From NCBI GenBank assembly GCA_022828125.1, contig JAJEJD010000005.1, forward strand, positions 1 to 64,000: DNA of 64,000 bases, written 5' to 3'. The position numbers and the translations under genes are program-made. How positions within the stretch are numbered: position 1 is the stretch's first letter; each line of letters begins with the position of its first letter. Positions 52,353-61,557 of the stretch are shown here, piece by piece. The stretch is from a bacterium (GTDB lineage: Bacteria > UBA8248). The notes under the pieces are model-generated. The model did no database searches and was not told where the DNA came from. It worked only from the letters and a program-made list of their open reading frames with translations.

Positions 52353-52940
52353 CTAGACCAGTTGCTCTTCCGGCACCCGGAACACGCCCTTGATGTTGGA
52401 GATGTTGCAGACGCAAATCTGGATATGGGTCTTCGCGCGGAAACCGGCCCCTTCATACGCCGGCCCGCCTTCCTCAAAGACCCCGCGCACAGTGTCTATA
52501 GGTTGTTCTATGTTGTCTTTTCGGATTTCATGTAACTGTGCGAATACCGCGCAATCTAATTGACGACGAAGATAATGAGTATCGAGTGAGTTTGTGGGGA
52601 TGACATCCCCTGTTTCCTGGCAGTTTGAAATATAAGACGAGTGCGCGGCACAAACCTGCCGGATACCCGCCGTCGTCGTCATATCAAGGCAAAGCCCGAG
52701 ATCGATAACCGCCCCGACAACGGCAGGCTTCGTGATATCGGAACCCCAAGGAGCGCTCTGAAGTTCAGCCGCGAATTCGAGCCCACGGAGCGGGTTGGCT
52801 TCCCAGAAGTAGATTCCGGGACCGAGCCAGTCGTAATCGTTCGCGCTTTTTTGAAAGGGTTCACCGGCGAGAAGCCGCTCGGCGACGGACTCGTCGCACC
52901 CATGATATCCGAGAACGAAAGTCGTCGTCAGGCGGTGCAA
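52353..52940 (-). CDS. Putative ADP-ribosyltransferase-like protein, toxin-like
   Basis: 195 residues with no assigned family. The segment LGYHGCDESVAERLLAG ... YDWLGPGIYFWEANPLRGLEFA has the shape of DUF3990/PARP-like ART proteins (YHGT ... DFGxGFYxT ... A.xWA). TTG start just 3 bases after the small basic gene's stop, so both are one transcript behind a near-consensus promoter. A small partner first and an enzyme-like protein second is a usual toxin-antitoxin order. Function is unproven; the match to ART folds is by eye. Confidence 0.6.
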   Translation of the reverse strand: MHRLTTTFVLGYHGCDESVAERLLAGEPFQKSANDYDWLGPGIYFWEANPLRGLEFAAELQSAPWGSDITKPAVVGAVIDLGLCLDMTTTAGIRQVCAAHSSYISNCQETGDVIPTNSLDTHYLRRQLDCAVFAQLHEIRKDNIEQPIDTVRGVFEEGGPAYEGAGFRAKTHIQICVCNISNIKGVFRVPEEQLV

Positions 52941-52943
52941 TTG

Positions 52944-53153
52944 CTACCTGTATCGTTCGGTTAGTTGTCCGTCGGGCGTGTGGGTCCCCAACCGGACGAG
53001 AGCCTCCCTCGCGGTTTTTTTGGATTTCGTGACTTTCTTGATGTATCTCTTGCACGCCTTCTCGAATCTTTCGGCGTCCTCGTGGTTCAAAACTCCCGAG
53101 CGATACACGATCACTTTTTGTTTCGTCTTTTTCTTCTTCTTTTTCTTTCCCAT
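52944..53153 (-). CDS. Small basic protein, antitoxin-like partner
   Basis: 69 residues from ATG 53153: MGKKKKKKKTKQKVIVYRSGVLNHEDAERFEKACKRYIKK. The C-terminal ARE.LVRLGTHTPDGQLTERYR resembles small proteins that precede ART-like genes in other genomes. The promoter at 53264-53290 gives a transcription start near 53257, so the TTG at 53255 of the ORF track would be leaderless; ATG 53153 is preferred. No known DNA-binding motif is certain. Confidence 0.5.
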   Translation of the reverse strand: MGKKKKKKKTKQKVIVYRSGVLNHEDAERFEKACKRYIKKVTKSKKTAREALVRLGTHTPDGQLTERYR

Positions 53154-53263
53154 CCCGGCACCATTTCTTTCTTTGAGGCGAACACGCCAAGGCGGAAAGC
53201 AACTGTCCAGCATCCATCCGTGAGTCTCGACAGCTTTATTAAACCATTCGTTCAATTATCGAG

Positions 53264-53290
53264 ATTATACCCTATCTCGCAATTTGTCAA
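53264..53290 (-). promoter_or_regulatory. Near-consensus sigma-70 promoter of the toxin-like pair
   Basis: Minus strand TTGACA (53290-53285), 15-base spacer, TATAAT (53269-53264). Both hexamers are exact; the spacer is two bases short of optimum. In such GC-rich DNA this is conspicuous. Confidence 0.6.
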
Positions 53291-53312
53291 TTTTCATCTT
53301 GTCTGAATCTCC

Positions 53313-54371
53313 CTACATCCACGAAAGCGGCGTTGCGGTGTCTCCCCGGAGTCTTCTGGCGGCGTCTTTGGCGAAATAGGTGAGGATGATGTCCGCGCCC
53401 GCGCGCCGGATGGAGGTGAGGGTTTCCATGAACGCACGCTCGGGGTCGAGCCAACCGTTGCGGCACGCCGCGGCCAGCATGGCGAACTCTCCCGAGACGT
53501 TGTAAGCCGCGACGGGCAAATCCGTTATCTCGCGCGCGCGGGCGATCACGTCGAGGTAGACGAGGGCGGGCTTCACCATCACGATGTCCGCCCCCTCCTC
53601 GATGTCGAGCTTTATCTCCCGCATCGCCTCGCGCGCGTTGGCCGGGTCCATCTGGTAGGAACTCCTGTCGCCGAAGGCGGGCGCGCTCTCGGCCGCCTCG
53701 CGGAAGGGCCCGTAGAAGGCGCTCGCGAATTTCGACGAATAGGCCATGATGGGCGTCTGGGCGAAGCCGCTCGTATCCAGGGCCGCGCGAATCGTGCCGA
53801 CCCGCCCATCCATCATGTCCGACGGGGCGATGATGTCCGCTCCCGCCTCCGCGTGGCTCACCGCCGTCTTGTCGAGGAGTTCGAGCGTGGGGTCGTTCAG
53901 CACCTTCTCGCCCTCGATGATGCCGCAATGGCCGTGGTCCATGTATTCACACAGACAAACGTCCGTGACGACGCACAGGTCGGGATAGGCCTCCTTCAAG
54001 GCGCGCACGGCGTTCTGCACGACGCCCTCTTCCGCGTAGGCTTCGCTGGCCACGTCGTCCTTGTGATCCGGAATGCCGAACAGGATGACGCCGGGGATGT
54101 CCAGGGCGGCGATTTCCTCACAATCGGCCACCAGCCGGTCGACGGAGAGCTGGTATTGACCGGGCATGGAGGAAATTTCGGTCTTGATGCCCTCGCCCTC
54201 GACCACGAACATCGGATAGATGAGGTTGTCCACGGAGAGATGCGTCTCGCGCACCATGCGCCGCATGGCGGCCGTCTCCCGCGTGCGCCTCGTGCGGTTT
54301 TTCACTTCGCTCCCGGTTGCCGAGAGGGTGAAGGCGTCGTTGCTCGTCATCGGGTTCTGCTCCCTATTCAT
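53313..54371 (-). CDS. hemB: Delta-aminolevulinic acid dehydratase (porphobilinogen synthase)
   Basis: 352 residues from ATG 54371 (overlapping the hemD stop as ATGA). The zinc cysteine block [14 protein letters not shown], the catalytic lysines ([10 protein letters not shown], with [13 protein letters not shown]) and [10 protein letters not shown] are intact. It joins two aminolevulinate molecules to porphobilinogen. Last gene of the hemXACDB order. The zinc cysteines argue for the Zn-dependent form. Confidence 0.95.
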   Translation of the reverse strand: MNREQNPMTSNDAFTLSATGSEVKNRTRRTRETAAMRRMVRETHLSVDNLIYPMFVVEGEGIKTEISSMPGQYQLSVDRLVADCEEIAALDIPGVILFGIPDHKDDVASEAYAEEGVVQNAVRALKEAYPDLCVVTDVCLCEYMDHGHCGIIEGEKVLNDPTLELLDKTAVSHAEAGADIIAPSDMMDGRVGTIRAALDTSGFAQTPIMAYSSKFASAFYGPFREAAESAPAFGDRSSYQMDPANAREAMREIKLDIEEGADIVMVKPALVYLDVIARAREITDLPVAAYNVSGEFAMLAAACRNGWLDPERAFMETLTSIRRAGADIILTYFAKDAARRLRGDTATPLSWM

Positions 54372-55207
54372 GAGGCTTGTTCGCCTCGCTCCGGTTTTCC
54401 GTAATAAGCGACGATGGCCCGCGCCATGCCGGGAATCGTCGATTCGGCGGCCTCCACGTCCGGCGCGACGCCCCATTTATGCGCCGTGGCGGAGGTCGCA
54501 GGGCCGATGGAGGCCACGCTTGCGCGCTGTATCCATCGCCTCGCCGTCTCCTCCCCCGCCGCTCGCATGAAGCCATCGAGCGCGGAGGAACTCGTGAACG
54601 TAAGCATATCAATTTTTCCGCCCTCAAGCTCACCCCATACCTCGCGCAGCGCCTCGCGTCCCAAGGGCGTCGTCCGGTAGACGGCCACGTCATCCAGCAA
54701 CGCTCCCATTTCTGCGAACGCCTTCGGGATGGCGTCTCTCCCCTCTTTCGCACGGGACAGCAAGACGCGCTCTCCCGTCATATCTTTGCCCTTGAAGAGA
54801 TCGACGACGCCTTCCGCCATGTATTTCACGGCTACCATGTCGGGCGACCTCCCCAGATATTTCTCCACCGCGGCGGCCGTGGCGGGTCCGACGGCCAGTA
54901 CCGACGTTTCCGTGCAAAATGCCTCGGAAGGGATTCCCAGTTCAGTAAGCCTTCCCGCCAGATATTTCGGCCCGTTGGCGCTCGTGAAGATTATCCACTG
55001 ATACCCATCCAGCGCGCGAATCGCCGCATCGGCGGGTGTCCAGTCCTCAGGCTCCGTGATCCGTATCATAGAGGCAACGCGCACGCAGGCGCCCAGGTCC
55101 GCCAGCATATCGCCCATCCGCGAAGCCCCCTCCTCGGGGCGCGTGACGAGGATTGTCTTACCTGTGAGCGGTCGTGCATCCAAGTCCACGATTTCAGTGT
55201 TACTCAT
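54368..55207 (-). CDS. hemD: Uroporphyrinogen-III synthase
   Basis: 279 residues from ATG 55207 (MSNTEIV), overlapping the hemC stop. [13 protein letters not shown] and [19 protein letters not shown] mark domain 1, [12 protein letters not shown] and [15 protein letters not shown] domain 2. The family is poorly conserved, but position and motifs agree. Converts hydroxymethylbilane to uroporphyrinogen III. Confidence 0.9.
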   Translation of the reverse strand: MSNTEIVDLDARPLTGKTILVTRPEEGASRMGDMLADLGACVRVASMIRITEPEDWTPADAAIRALDGYQWIIFTSANGPKYLAGRLTELGIPSEAFCTETSVLAVGPATAAAVEKYLGRSPDMVAVKYMAEGVVDLFKGKDMTGERVLLSRAKEGRDAIPKAFAEMGALLDDVAVYRTTPLGREALREVWGELEGGKIDMLTFTSSSALDGFMRAAGEETARRWIQRASVASIGPATSATAHKWGVAPDVEAAESTIPGMARAIVAYYGKPERGEQAS

Positions 55208-56126
55208 CGCGCGCATCCCTCAGTATCTCCGCCCCGCCACTCGCGAGAACCTCCTCGGCCATCTCTTCGGCCATACGCGCGGCCTCGCCGGGTGCGCCCG
55301 TTCGTTCCTTCTCCACCATCCGCTCCCCGTCCACGCTCGCGAGGCGGGCTTTGATCTGAAAACCGGCTTTTCGCATCTCCGCAAAAACGGCCAGGGGCAA
55401 CTGGCATCCGCCTTCGAGACGCGCCATTACGACGCGCTCGGCCATCACGGCCCGTTTCGTTTCCGGGTGCTCCAGTCCTTCCATGAGGGAACGAGTGGCC
55501 TCATCATCGGCTCTCGTCTCGATGGCGAGCGCGCCCTGCCCGGCGGCGGGCAGCATGAGTTCCGGCGCGAGTGATTCCGTCGCCCGCTCCTCGAGCCCCA
55601 GGCGTTTCAACCCCGCCAGGGCGAGAACCGCGGCTTCGACCTCGCCCGCCGCCACTTTTTCGAGGCGCGTGTCCACGTTGCCGCGCAGTTCCACGATTTC
55701 CAGATCACTCCGGTAGCGCCTGATCTGCGCGATACGCCTCAAGCTGCTCGTGCCGACCCTGCTGCCGGGCGCAAGGCCGCGGATGGATTCCCCGTTTCGT
55801 GAGGCCAGGGCGTCCCAGGGTTCCTCCCTTTCGGGTATCGCGGCGAGGATAAGGCCTTCCGGCATTTCGCTCGGCAGGTCTTTCAGGCTATGGACGGCGG
55901 CGTCGATTTCGCCCTGCAGAAGAGCGTCTTCGATCTCTTTTACGAAAAGGCCCTTGCCGCCGAGTTCGTGAATCGGGGAACCGAGCATGGCGTCGCCTCG
56001 CGTACGGACGATGACTTCCTCCACGGCGAGGCCGGGGTTCAGCGCCTGTAGTTGTGCGGCCACCTGAGCCGTCTGCGCGCGCGCCAGTGCGCTGCCCCGG
56101 GAGCCTAAGCGCAGCGTGTCATTCAT
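55200..56126 (-). CDS. hemC: Porphobilinogen deaminase (hydroxymethylbilane synthase)
   Basis: 308 residues. RLGSRGSALARAQTAQVAAQL, KGLFVKEIEDALLQGEIDAAVHSLKDLP, VGTSSLRRIAQIRRY and the dipyrromethane-cofactor cysteine in EGGCQLPLAVFA are all present. Builds hydroxymethylbilane from four porphobilinogens. Confidence 0.94.
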   Translation of the reverse strand: MNDTLRLGSRGSALARAQTAQVAAQLQALNPGLAVEEVIVRTRGDAMLGSPIHELGGKGLFVKEIEDALLQGEIDAAVHSLKDLPSEMPEGLILAAIPEREEPWDALASRNGESIRGLAPGSRVGTSSLRRIAQIRRYRSDLEIVELRGNVDTRLEKVAAGEVEAAVLALAGLKRLGLEERATESLAPELMLPAAGQGALAIETRADDEATRSLMEGLEHPETKRAVMAERVVMARLEGGCQLPLAVFAEMRKAGFQIKARLASVDGERMVEKERTGAPGEAARMAEEMAEEVLASGGAEILRDARDE

Positions 56127-56129
56127 GGA

Positions 56130-57440
56130 TCAGTCCGATTCGTCCGGCGGCGGCATGGGCGGGCTTTCATCGCTTTCAGGCTCCACGCCGAAGAGTTTCT
56201 GGACGGATTCGACCGAGATGCCCTCCACGTCTTCTTCCGACATCTGCCGCAGGACGGCGAAGGGGTGGTGGAGGAGTTTGTTGACGAGCGCCTTCGTCAT
56301 GGCGTCGAGCGCATCGCGGCCCTCTTCGCCCAGTTCGGGCAGTCTTTGAAAGGTTTTTTGGATTTCCTCCTGCCGCATCGACTCCGCGAAGAAGCGTATG
56401 GCCGCGAAGGTGTGTCTTAGTTCTTCCGCCTGCTGGCGGGCGAGATAGGTCTGCACCTCGCTTTCGAGGATCGCGCGCGCGTCGCGGGCGATTTCCTCGC
56501 GGCCGCGCAGGTTGTCCGCCGCGACGGACTGAAGATCGTCCACGTCGTAGAGATAGGCGTCTTCGAGGTCGTTCACGTCGGGCGCGACGTTCCTCGGCAC
56601 GGCGATGTCGATAAGAAAGACCGGCGCGTCGCGGCGTTGCTCGAGTGCAGAGGCGACTATCGGCTTGTCCAGTATGAAACCCTGCGAGGCCGTCGATGCG
56701 ATGACGATATCGGCGTCGATGAGCGCTCCTTCCAGATTGTCGAAACTCACGACGCCGCCCTTGAGCCTGGTAGCCAATTCCTGGGCGCGTGCGAGCGTCC
56801 TGTTCGCGACGTGGAGGTTGTCGGCCCCGCTCGCCTTGAGATGCCTCGCCGCCGCCTCGCCCATCTCGCCCGCCCCGAGCAGGAGCACGTTCTTGCCCGC
56901 GAGCGATCCGAAGATTCTTTTCGCCAGATCCACGGCGACCGAGCTCACCGACACGGGCGACTCGCCGATAGGGGTTTGTTCGCGAATCTTCTTCGCCACG
57001 CGAAACGCGCGGGAGAAGAGATTGGTGAGCGCTTTTCCGGCGTGGCCCGAGGCCTGGGCGACCCGGTAGGCCTCTTTCACCTGCCCCAGGATCTGCGGCT
57101 CGCCCACCACCATGGAATCGAGGCTCGACGCCACGGTGAACAGGTGCCGGGTGGCTTCAGCCTCGCGGTGAACGTAGAGGTGTGCGTTCAGTTCATCGGC
57201 GCCGATGTCGCGCGATTCCAGGAAAAAGCGGTGAATCGCGTCGAGTCCCTGATCGAAATTCTCGGCCGCGCTGTAGACTTCCACCCGGTTGCAGGTCGAG
57301 AGGATGATGCGTTCATCCAGTCCGCTGTAGCCCGCCAGCCGGTCGAGCCACTCGTCCATGTGGGTCTCGGGGAAATAGAGGCGCTCGCGAATGCTGAGCG
57401 GCGTGTTGTGGTGGCTCACGCCGGCGAGAATGATGGACAT
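56130..57440 (-). CDS. hemA: Glutamyl-tRNA reductase
   Basis: 436 residues. GVSHHNTPLSIRERL, ILSTCNRVEVYSA (catalytic Cys), SLDSMVVGEPQILGQVKEAY, and the NADPH-binding NVLLLGAGEMGEAAARHL identify the C5-pathway enzyme that makes glutamate-1-semialdehyde from glutamyl-tRNA. A 3-base gap separates its stop from hemC. The C-terminal helical dimer domain ends with an acidic tail. Confidence 0.95.
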   Translation of the reverse strand: MSIILAGVSHHNTPLSIRERLYFPETHMDEWLDRLAGYSGLDERIILSTCNRVEVYSAAENFDQGLDAIHRFFLESRDIGADELNAHLYVHREAEATRHLFTVASSLDSMVVGEPQILGQVKEAYRVAQASGHAGKALTNLFSRAFRVAKKIREQTPIGESPVSVSSVAVDLAKRIFGSLAGKNVLLLGAGEMGEAAARHLKASGADNLHVANRTLARAQELATRLKGGVVSFDNLEGALIDADIVIASTASQGFILDKPIVASALEQRRDAPVFLIDIAVPRNVAPDVNDLEDAYLYDVDDLQSVAADNLRGREEIARDARAILESEVQTYLARQQAEELRHTFAAIRFFAESMRQEEIQKTFQRLPELGEEGRDALDAMTKALVNKLLHHPFAVLRQMSEEDVEGISVESVQKLFGVEPESDESPPMPPPDESD

Positions 57441-57452
57441 ACCCCCGCTCCC

Positions 57453-58220
57453 CTAGAAGTGTGCCACCAGCGCAAAAAGCGCGGCGAAGAAGGCCACCAT
57501 CGAGAAAACGGCGGAGCGCTTTCCCTTCCAGCTTCTGGTGAGCCGGCAGACGAGCAGGAGGCCGTACGCCCCCCAGATGAGTATCAGCGGCCAGGTGCGC
57601 ACCGGATCGAGGCTCCAGTAGGCCCCGTGGCGCGATTTCGCCCACATCGAGCCGAGCAGCAGGCTCGCCGTCAGGAACGCGAAGCCGAAGTAGAGAATCT
57701 TGTGGTTCAGGTCGTCGAGAATGTCGAGCGAGGGCAGCCGGTGCAGCCAGGCGCTGGGGCGTCTTGATTTCAGTTGCTGGGACTGCACGAGATACATGAG
57801 CGCAGAGGCGAAGAGCAGGAAGAACGCGGCCCAGCTCAACAGCGCGAGCACGGCGTGGCCTTTGAGTAGATAGCCCTGCACGGCGACCGAGCCCGCGCCC
57901 CACACGCCCGGAAATGCGGCTGCGTAGCCCTCGAGAATGAAGGCCGCGGGCACGGCGAAACCGCCCAAGGCGATATCGCGGTAGCGCGCGTAGACGATCA
58001 GGTACATCAGGATGATCACCCACGCCATGCCGCTCAGCCATGCCCCCCAGCCCTCCGGCGTGCCGGAGGCGAAACTCACTCCCAGCATGAGGGTGTGAAG
58101 GGCGAACCCGATGAGCAGCGCACCGACCCCGTAGACGACGCCCGCGGACCTGCCCGTGCAGAGCAGATACAGGTGCGTGAGCGCAGCCACGAGATAGCAG
58201 ACGATCAGTATGGCGACCAA
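57453..58220 (-). CDS. HemX/CcsA-like cytochrome c assembly membrane protein
   Basis: 255 residues, about eight transmembrane helices. The haem-handling tryptophan-rich segment GSMWAKSRHGAYWSLDPVRTWPL is typical of CcsA/CcmC/HemX proteins. TTG start with GAGGG ahead. Directly upstream of hemA with 12 bases between; HemX in this place can lower HemA levels in other bacteria or support cytochrome assembly. Confidence 0.85.
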   Translation of the reverse strand: MVAILIVCYLVAALTHLYLLCTGRSAGVVYGVGALLIGFALHTLMLGVSFASGTPEGWGAWLSGMAWVIILMYLIVYARYRDIALGGFAVPAAFILEGYAAAFPGVWGAGSVAVQGYLLKGHAVLALLSWAAFFLLFASALMYLVQSQQLKSRRPSAWLHRLPSLDILDDLNHKILYFGFAFLTASLLLGSMWAKSRHGAYWSLDPVRTWPLILIWGAYGLLLVCRLTRSWKGKRSAVFSMVAFFAALFALVAHF

Positions 58221-58472
58221 GGGATTTTCCCTCTCAGCGCAAGAGAATACCTTGCGGTTGTGAGACAGCCGTTTCCCTTCTCATCCGCAGGAAAGGGCGA
58301 ACAAGGGCATTTAGACCACCATTTCGGGCATTTTGCAATAAACCGGCACGCCGATGCGTCCCCGAGGCGTGGATTTTGCCTATTGCAAGTTGGCTTGAAA
58401 CGCCCATACCCACTATACTCCACGCATCGAGCCCGTCCGCCCGCAATCTCATCCCGGGAGGGGCAGCAGACC

Positions 58473-59408
58473 GTGATACCGCTCCCCAGGATCGACCCGC
58501 CCCTGATCAACGCCAGCGGCATCCTGAGCTACCCGGAAGTGTTCACCGCTTTCGAGAGCGCGGGCGCTTGCCTGGGCGGCTACGTCACGAAATCTGTCGG
58601 CCCCCGCGAGAAGCCGGGCAACGACAATCCCGTGGTCGTATACCCTCCCGACGGCGCGGTGCTCAACTCCCTCGCCCTGCCGACGCAAAGCGCGGAGGAC
58701 TGGGAGCGCGATCTGGAAGAAATAAAGCTCAAGAAGGCGAAGCTCATCGTCTCGGTCTATGGCGGGGATTCCCTGGAGTTCGCCGAGGTTACGGGCCGAA
58801 TGTCGAGGTTCTCGGACGCCATCGAGGTGAACCTGGGCTGTCCCAACAAGGAACCGGGCGAGCAGACCATCATGGAGAGCATCGGCCAGAACCCCGCCCT
58901 CTCCGCCGAGGTCATCGAGCGCGTGCGCGGGGAGACGGACAAGCCCGTCATCGCCAAGCTCTCGCCCAACAGCGACTACCTCGCCGTGGCGGAATCCTGC
59001 ATGAACGCGGGCGCGGACGCCCTGGGCTGCGGGAATACGCTGGGGCCGGGCCTGGCCGTGGACATCCGGAGCCGCGCGGCGATTCTCGCAGGCACCACGG
59101 GCGGCATCAGCGGCCCTGCGCTCAAGCCCGTCAACCTGCGCATGACGTATGAGGCCTACGCACGCTTTCGCTGCCCCATCGTCGCATACGGAGGCATCGA
59201 AACCTGGGAGGACGCCGTGGAATACATCCTCGCGGGAGCGAGCGTTCTGGGAATCGGCACCGCTTTCATGCGAAAGAGCACGCACGAGGCGGCCGCCCTC
59301 ACCCGGGAGATATGGGAGGGGATTCAGGAATATCTGGACGGTGAACCCATGTCCGCTATCATCGGCGCGGCGCACCGCTCGGCGGAGGGAGGCGGCTCCC
59401 ATGCGTAG
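58473..59408 (+). CDS. pyrD: Dihydroorotate dehydrogenase, class 1B catalytic subunit
   Basis: 311 residues from GTG 58473 (GGGAGGGG upstream); the long ORF-track start is antisense to hemX. NASGILSYPEVFTAFE, GGYVTKSVGPREKPGN, EVNLGCPNKEP, VIAKLSPN and GGISGPALKPVNLRM mark the FMN barrel. Pairing with pyrK defines the NAD-linked class 1B enzyme, oxidising dihydroorotate to orotate. Stop overlaps pyrK start by 8 bases. Confidence 0.92.
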   Translation: MIPLPRIDPPLINASGILSYPEVFTAFESAGACLGGYVTKSVGPREKPGNDNPVVVYPPDGAVLNSLALPTQSAEDWERDLEEIKLKKAKLIVSVYGGDSLEFAEVTGRMSRFSDAIEVNLGCPNKEPGEQTIMESIGQNPALSAEVIERVRGETDKPVIAKLSPNSDYLAVAESCMNAGADALGCGNTLGPGLAVDIRSRAAILAGTTGGISGPALKPVNLRMTYEAYARFRCPIVAYGGIETWEDAVEYILAGASVLGIGTAFMRKSTHEAAALTREIWEGIQEYLDGEPMSAIIGAAHRSAEGGGSHA

Positions 59409-60126
59409 CGTCTTCAAGGTCGTGGAGAATCGCCGCGAGAGCGAGTGGACGCACACGATCTTCTTCGACGCGGAAATCGAGTCCCAGCCCGGGCAGTTCA
59501 TGATGGTCTGGCTGCCGCGTCTGGGCGAAAAACCCTTCACGCTCTCCTACCCCAACGCCGTCACCGTGAAAAAAGCGGGTGCGTTCACCGAAAATCTGGC
59601 CGCCCTTGCGCCGGGAGATGAAATAGGCTTGCGCGGTCCCCTGGGGCAAGGCTATCCGCCCCTAAAAAAGCCCGCTCTCATCGGCGGCGGCGTGGGGATT
59701 GCGGAACTGAGGCTCCTGGCCCTCGCTTCCGAGGAGCCTTCCTTCGTACTCGGCGGGCGCACGGCGGATGAGATTCTCTTTTATGAGGAATTCAGGGAAC
59801 TCGGCCCCGTCCACGTCGCCACCGAGGACGGCGCCCTCGGACACAAGGGGCTGGTGACCGAACTGTTGCCCGTCGAGGCGGATAGCTACGCCGTCTGCGG
59901 GCCCGAGCGGATGATGGCCGCGTGCCTGCCGAAACTTCCCGCCGAGCGGACTTATTTCGCTATCGAACGATACATGAAGTGCGCCGTCGGCCTTTGCGGC
60001 CAATGCACCTGCTCGGGCTGGCGCGTCTGTACGGACGGCCCCATATTCCCCGCCGCCGCCGTCGCGCAGATGGATGATTTCGGCAAGCGCAGGCGCTCCA
60101 AAAGCGGCAAATGGGAAACAATTTAG
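59401..60126 (+). CDS. pyrK: Dihydroorotate dehydrogenase electron transfer subunit
   Basis: 241 residues from ATG 59401. FAD domain (QPGQFMMVWLPRLGEKPFTLSY), NAD domain (IGGGVGIAELRLLA) and the C-terminal 2Fe-2S site KCAVGLCGQCTCSGWRVCTDGP. Transfers electrons from PyrD to NAD+. Confidence 0.92.
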   Translation: MRSVFKVVENRRESEWTHTIFFDAEIESQPGQFMMVWLPRLGEKPFTLSYPNAVTVKKAGAFTENLAALAPGDEIGLRGPLGQGYPPLKKPALIGGGVGIAELRLLALASEEPSFVLGGRTADEILFYEEFRELGPVHVATEDGALGHKGLVTELLPVEADSYAVCGPERMMAACLPKLPAERTYFAIERYMKCAVGLCGQCTCSGWRVCTDGPIFPAAAVAQMDDFGKRRRSKSGKWETI

Positions 60127-60236
60127 AAAAATAACATCTTCCCAAGACGATTCTGCTGTGCCTATAATCAGGCCGAAAGAGAAAGATTCTTCACCTTCAC
60201 GAGGTTCAGGGCGGAGGAGAGGCCATCCAATTCCGT

Positions 60237-60986
60237 GTGCTGGGCTGCGCGGGCGGTAAAGCGCCCGGCTGTCATCTGACGTCTTTTCTCATCAACGAGG
60301 AGTTGCTGCTCGAGGGCGGTTCGGCCGCCTCGGGCCTCGCCATCGAGGAACAGGCCCGGCTCACCGGCGTCTTGGTATCCCACGCGCATCTGGATCATAT
60401 CGCGGAACTGCCCTACCTCGCCGACAACATCTTCGGCCTGCGGGAGGATTCGCTCAAGGTCATCGGAGCGCGCGACGTGCTGGAAGTGATTCAAGAATCC
60501 ATCTTCAACAACGCCGTCTGGCCGAATTTTTGCGAGATATGCCACGAAGATACGCCGATACTCGATTTCTCGGCCATCGAGGAGACGGAAACCCGCTCCC
60601 TGGGCGGAATCCGTATTACCCCCTACGCGGTCGACCACAAGGGGCCGACCTTTGGCTTCATCATCCAGGACGGAGAAAGCGCGCTGCTCTACACAAGCGA
60701 CACGGGGCCGACCGAGGCCATCTGGCGGGGAGCCGCCGAAGTGGAGAATCTGCGCGCGATCATCACCGAAGTGTCGTTTCCGAACAGGATGGAAGAACTC
60801 GCTCGCATGACCAGGCACTTTACCCCCGCCATGCTCCATGTGGAGATGCGGAAAATGCCGCCCGACGTTCCCGTCTACATCTTTCACATCAAGGCGCAGT
60901 ACGGCGATGAGACGAAGGCGGAAATCGATGCGCTGGGTGAGCCGAGAATCGAAGTGCTCGAAGAGGGGAAGACGTATCACCTGTAG
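60237..60986 (+). CDS. Metallo-beta-lactamase-fold hydrolase (class II cyclic-phosphodiesterase-like)
   Basis: At least 249 residues. SHAHLDHIAELPYLADNI gives the HxHxDH zinc motif; YAVDHKGPTFGFII, YTSDTGPTEAIW and FHIKAQYGDE complete the set. The N-terminal LGCAGGKAPGCHLTSFLI is like class II cAMP phosphodiesterases. The frame is open upstream, GGAGGAG sits 5 bases before an ATC at 60225 that would give IQFRVLGCAGG, the usual N-terminus, so translation may start there. The preceding sequence has no regular start codon. Confidence 0.82.
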   Translation: MLGCAGGKAPGCHLTSFLINEELLLEGGSAASGLAIEEQARLTGVLVSHAHLDHIAELPYLADNIFGLREDSLKVIGARDVLEVIQESIFNNAVWPNFCEICHEDTPILDFSAIEETETRSLGGIRITPYAVDHKGPTFGFIIQDGESALLYTSDTGPTEAIWRGAAEVENLRAIITEVSFPNRMEELARMTRHFTPAMLHVEMRKMPPDVPVYIFHIKAQYGDETKAEIDALGEPRIEVLEEGKTYHL

Positions 60987-61125
60987 GCTTTCATGACGCC
61001 TCAACTTCTGCTAATAGCAGGAGGGTATGGCAAGATGCGAAAAGGCGGCGATTCGAGGGATGAGGAGAAGGCATCCGGCGCATCGCTTTAGTGAAATTCA
61101 CCGAAATGGATGGGGAGACGCTTTC

Positions 61126-61371
61126 GTGGAAGACATCGAAGCGCAAAGAAAATACAGCCGCATCATGGCCGAGCGCATCAGCGGCATATTGGCCGGGGAG
61201 ATCGAGGGCGTCGATGCGGACATCCGCTACAGCTACCAGGAGAAGAGCTTCAGGCTCTGGTGGGGAGAGCGGGGAGACCCGGACACCACGGCCCTCATCA
61301 CATTCGAGCAAATGGCCGCGCTGAACGACGAGGAGTTGCGCCAGATCATCCGCTCGTCCGTCATCGGCTAG
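61126..61371 (+). CDS. Small hypothetical protein
   Basis: 81 residues from GTG 61126 with GGGGAGA ahead; ORF-track ATG 61027 adds an unlike extension. EDIEAQRKYSRIMAERISGIL ... DADIRYSYQEKSFRLWWGERGDPDTTALITFEQMAALNDEELR. Not recognised; charged, cytosolic. It lies downstream of the MBL-fold gene and may be co-transcribed. A short TATAC-GAAA-GTATA hairpin follows at about 61395. Confidence 0.6.
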   Translation: MEDIEAQRKYSRIMAERISGILAGEIEGVDADIRYSYQEKSFRLWWGERGDPDTTALITFEQMAALNDEELRQIIRSSVIG

Positions 61372-61557
61372 GAAGGGCAGGACGGCACAGTAAATATACG
61401 AAAGTATATCAATTATTTACATAGCATAGTTAAAGCAATATATCATTCGTTTTGTTCATCCATCTCCCTTGTGGAGATGCGGATACCCTCCCGAGGGGGG
61501 CGAGAAACCGAACCGCCCCGGTGAATCCCACCGGAATGCCTCCCCTGCTGTACGGCC

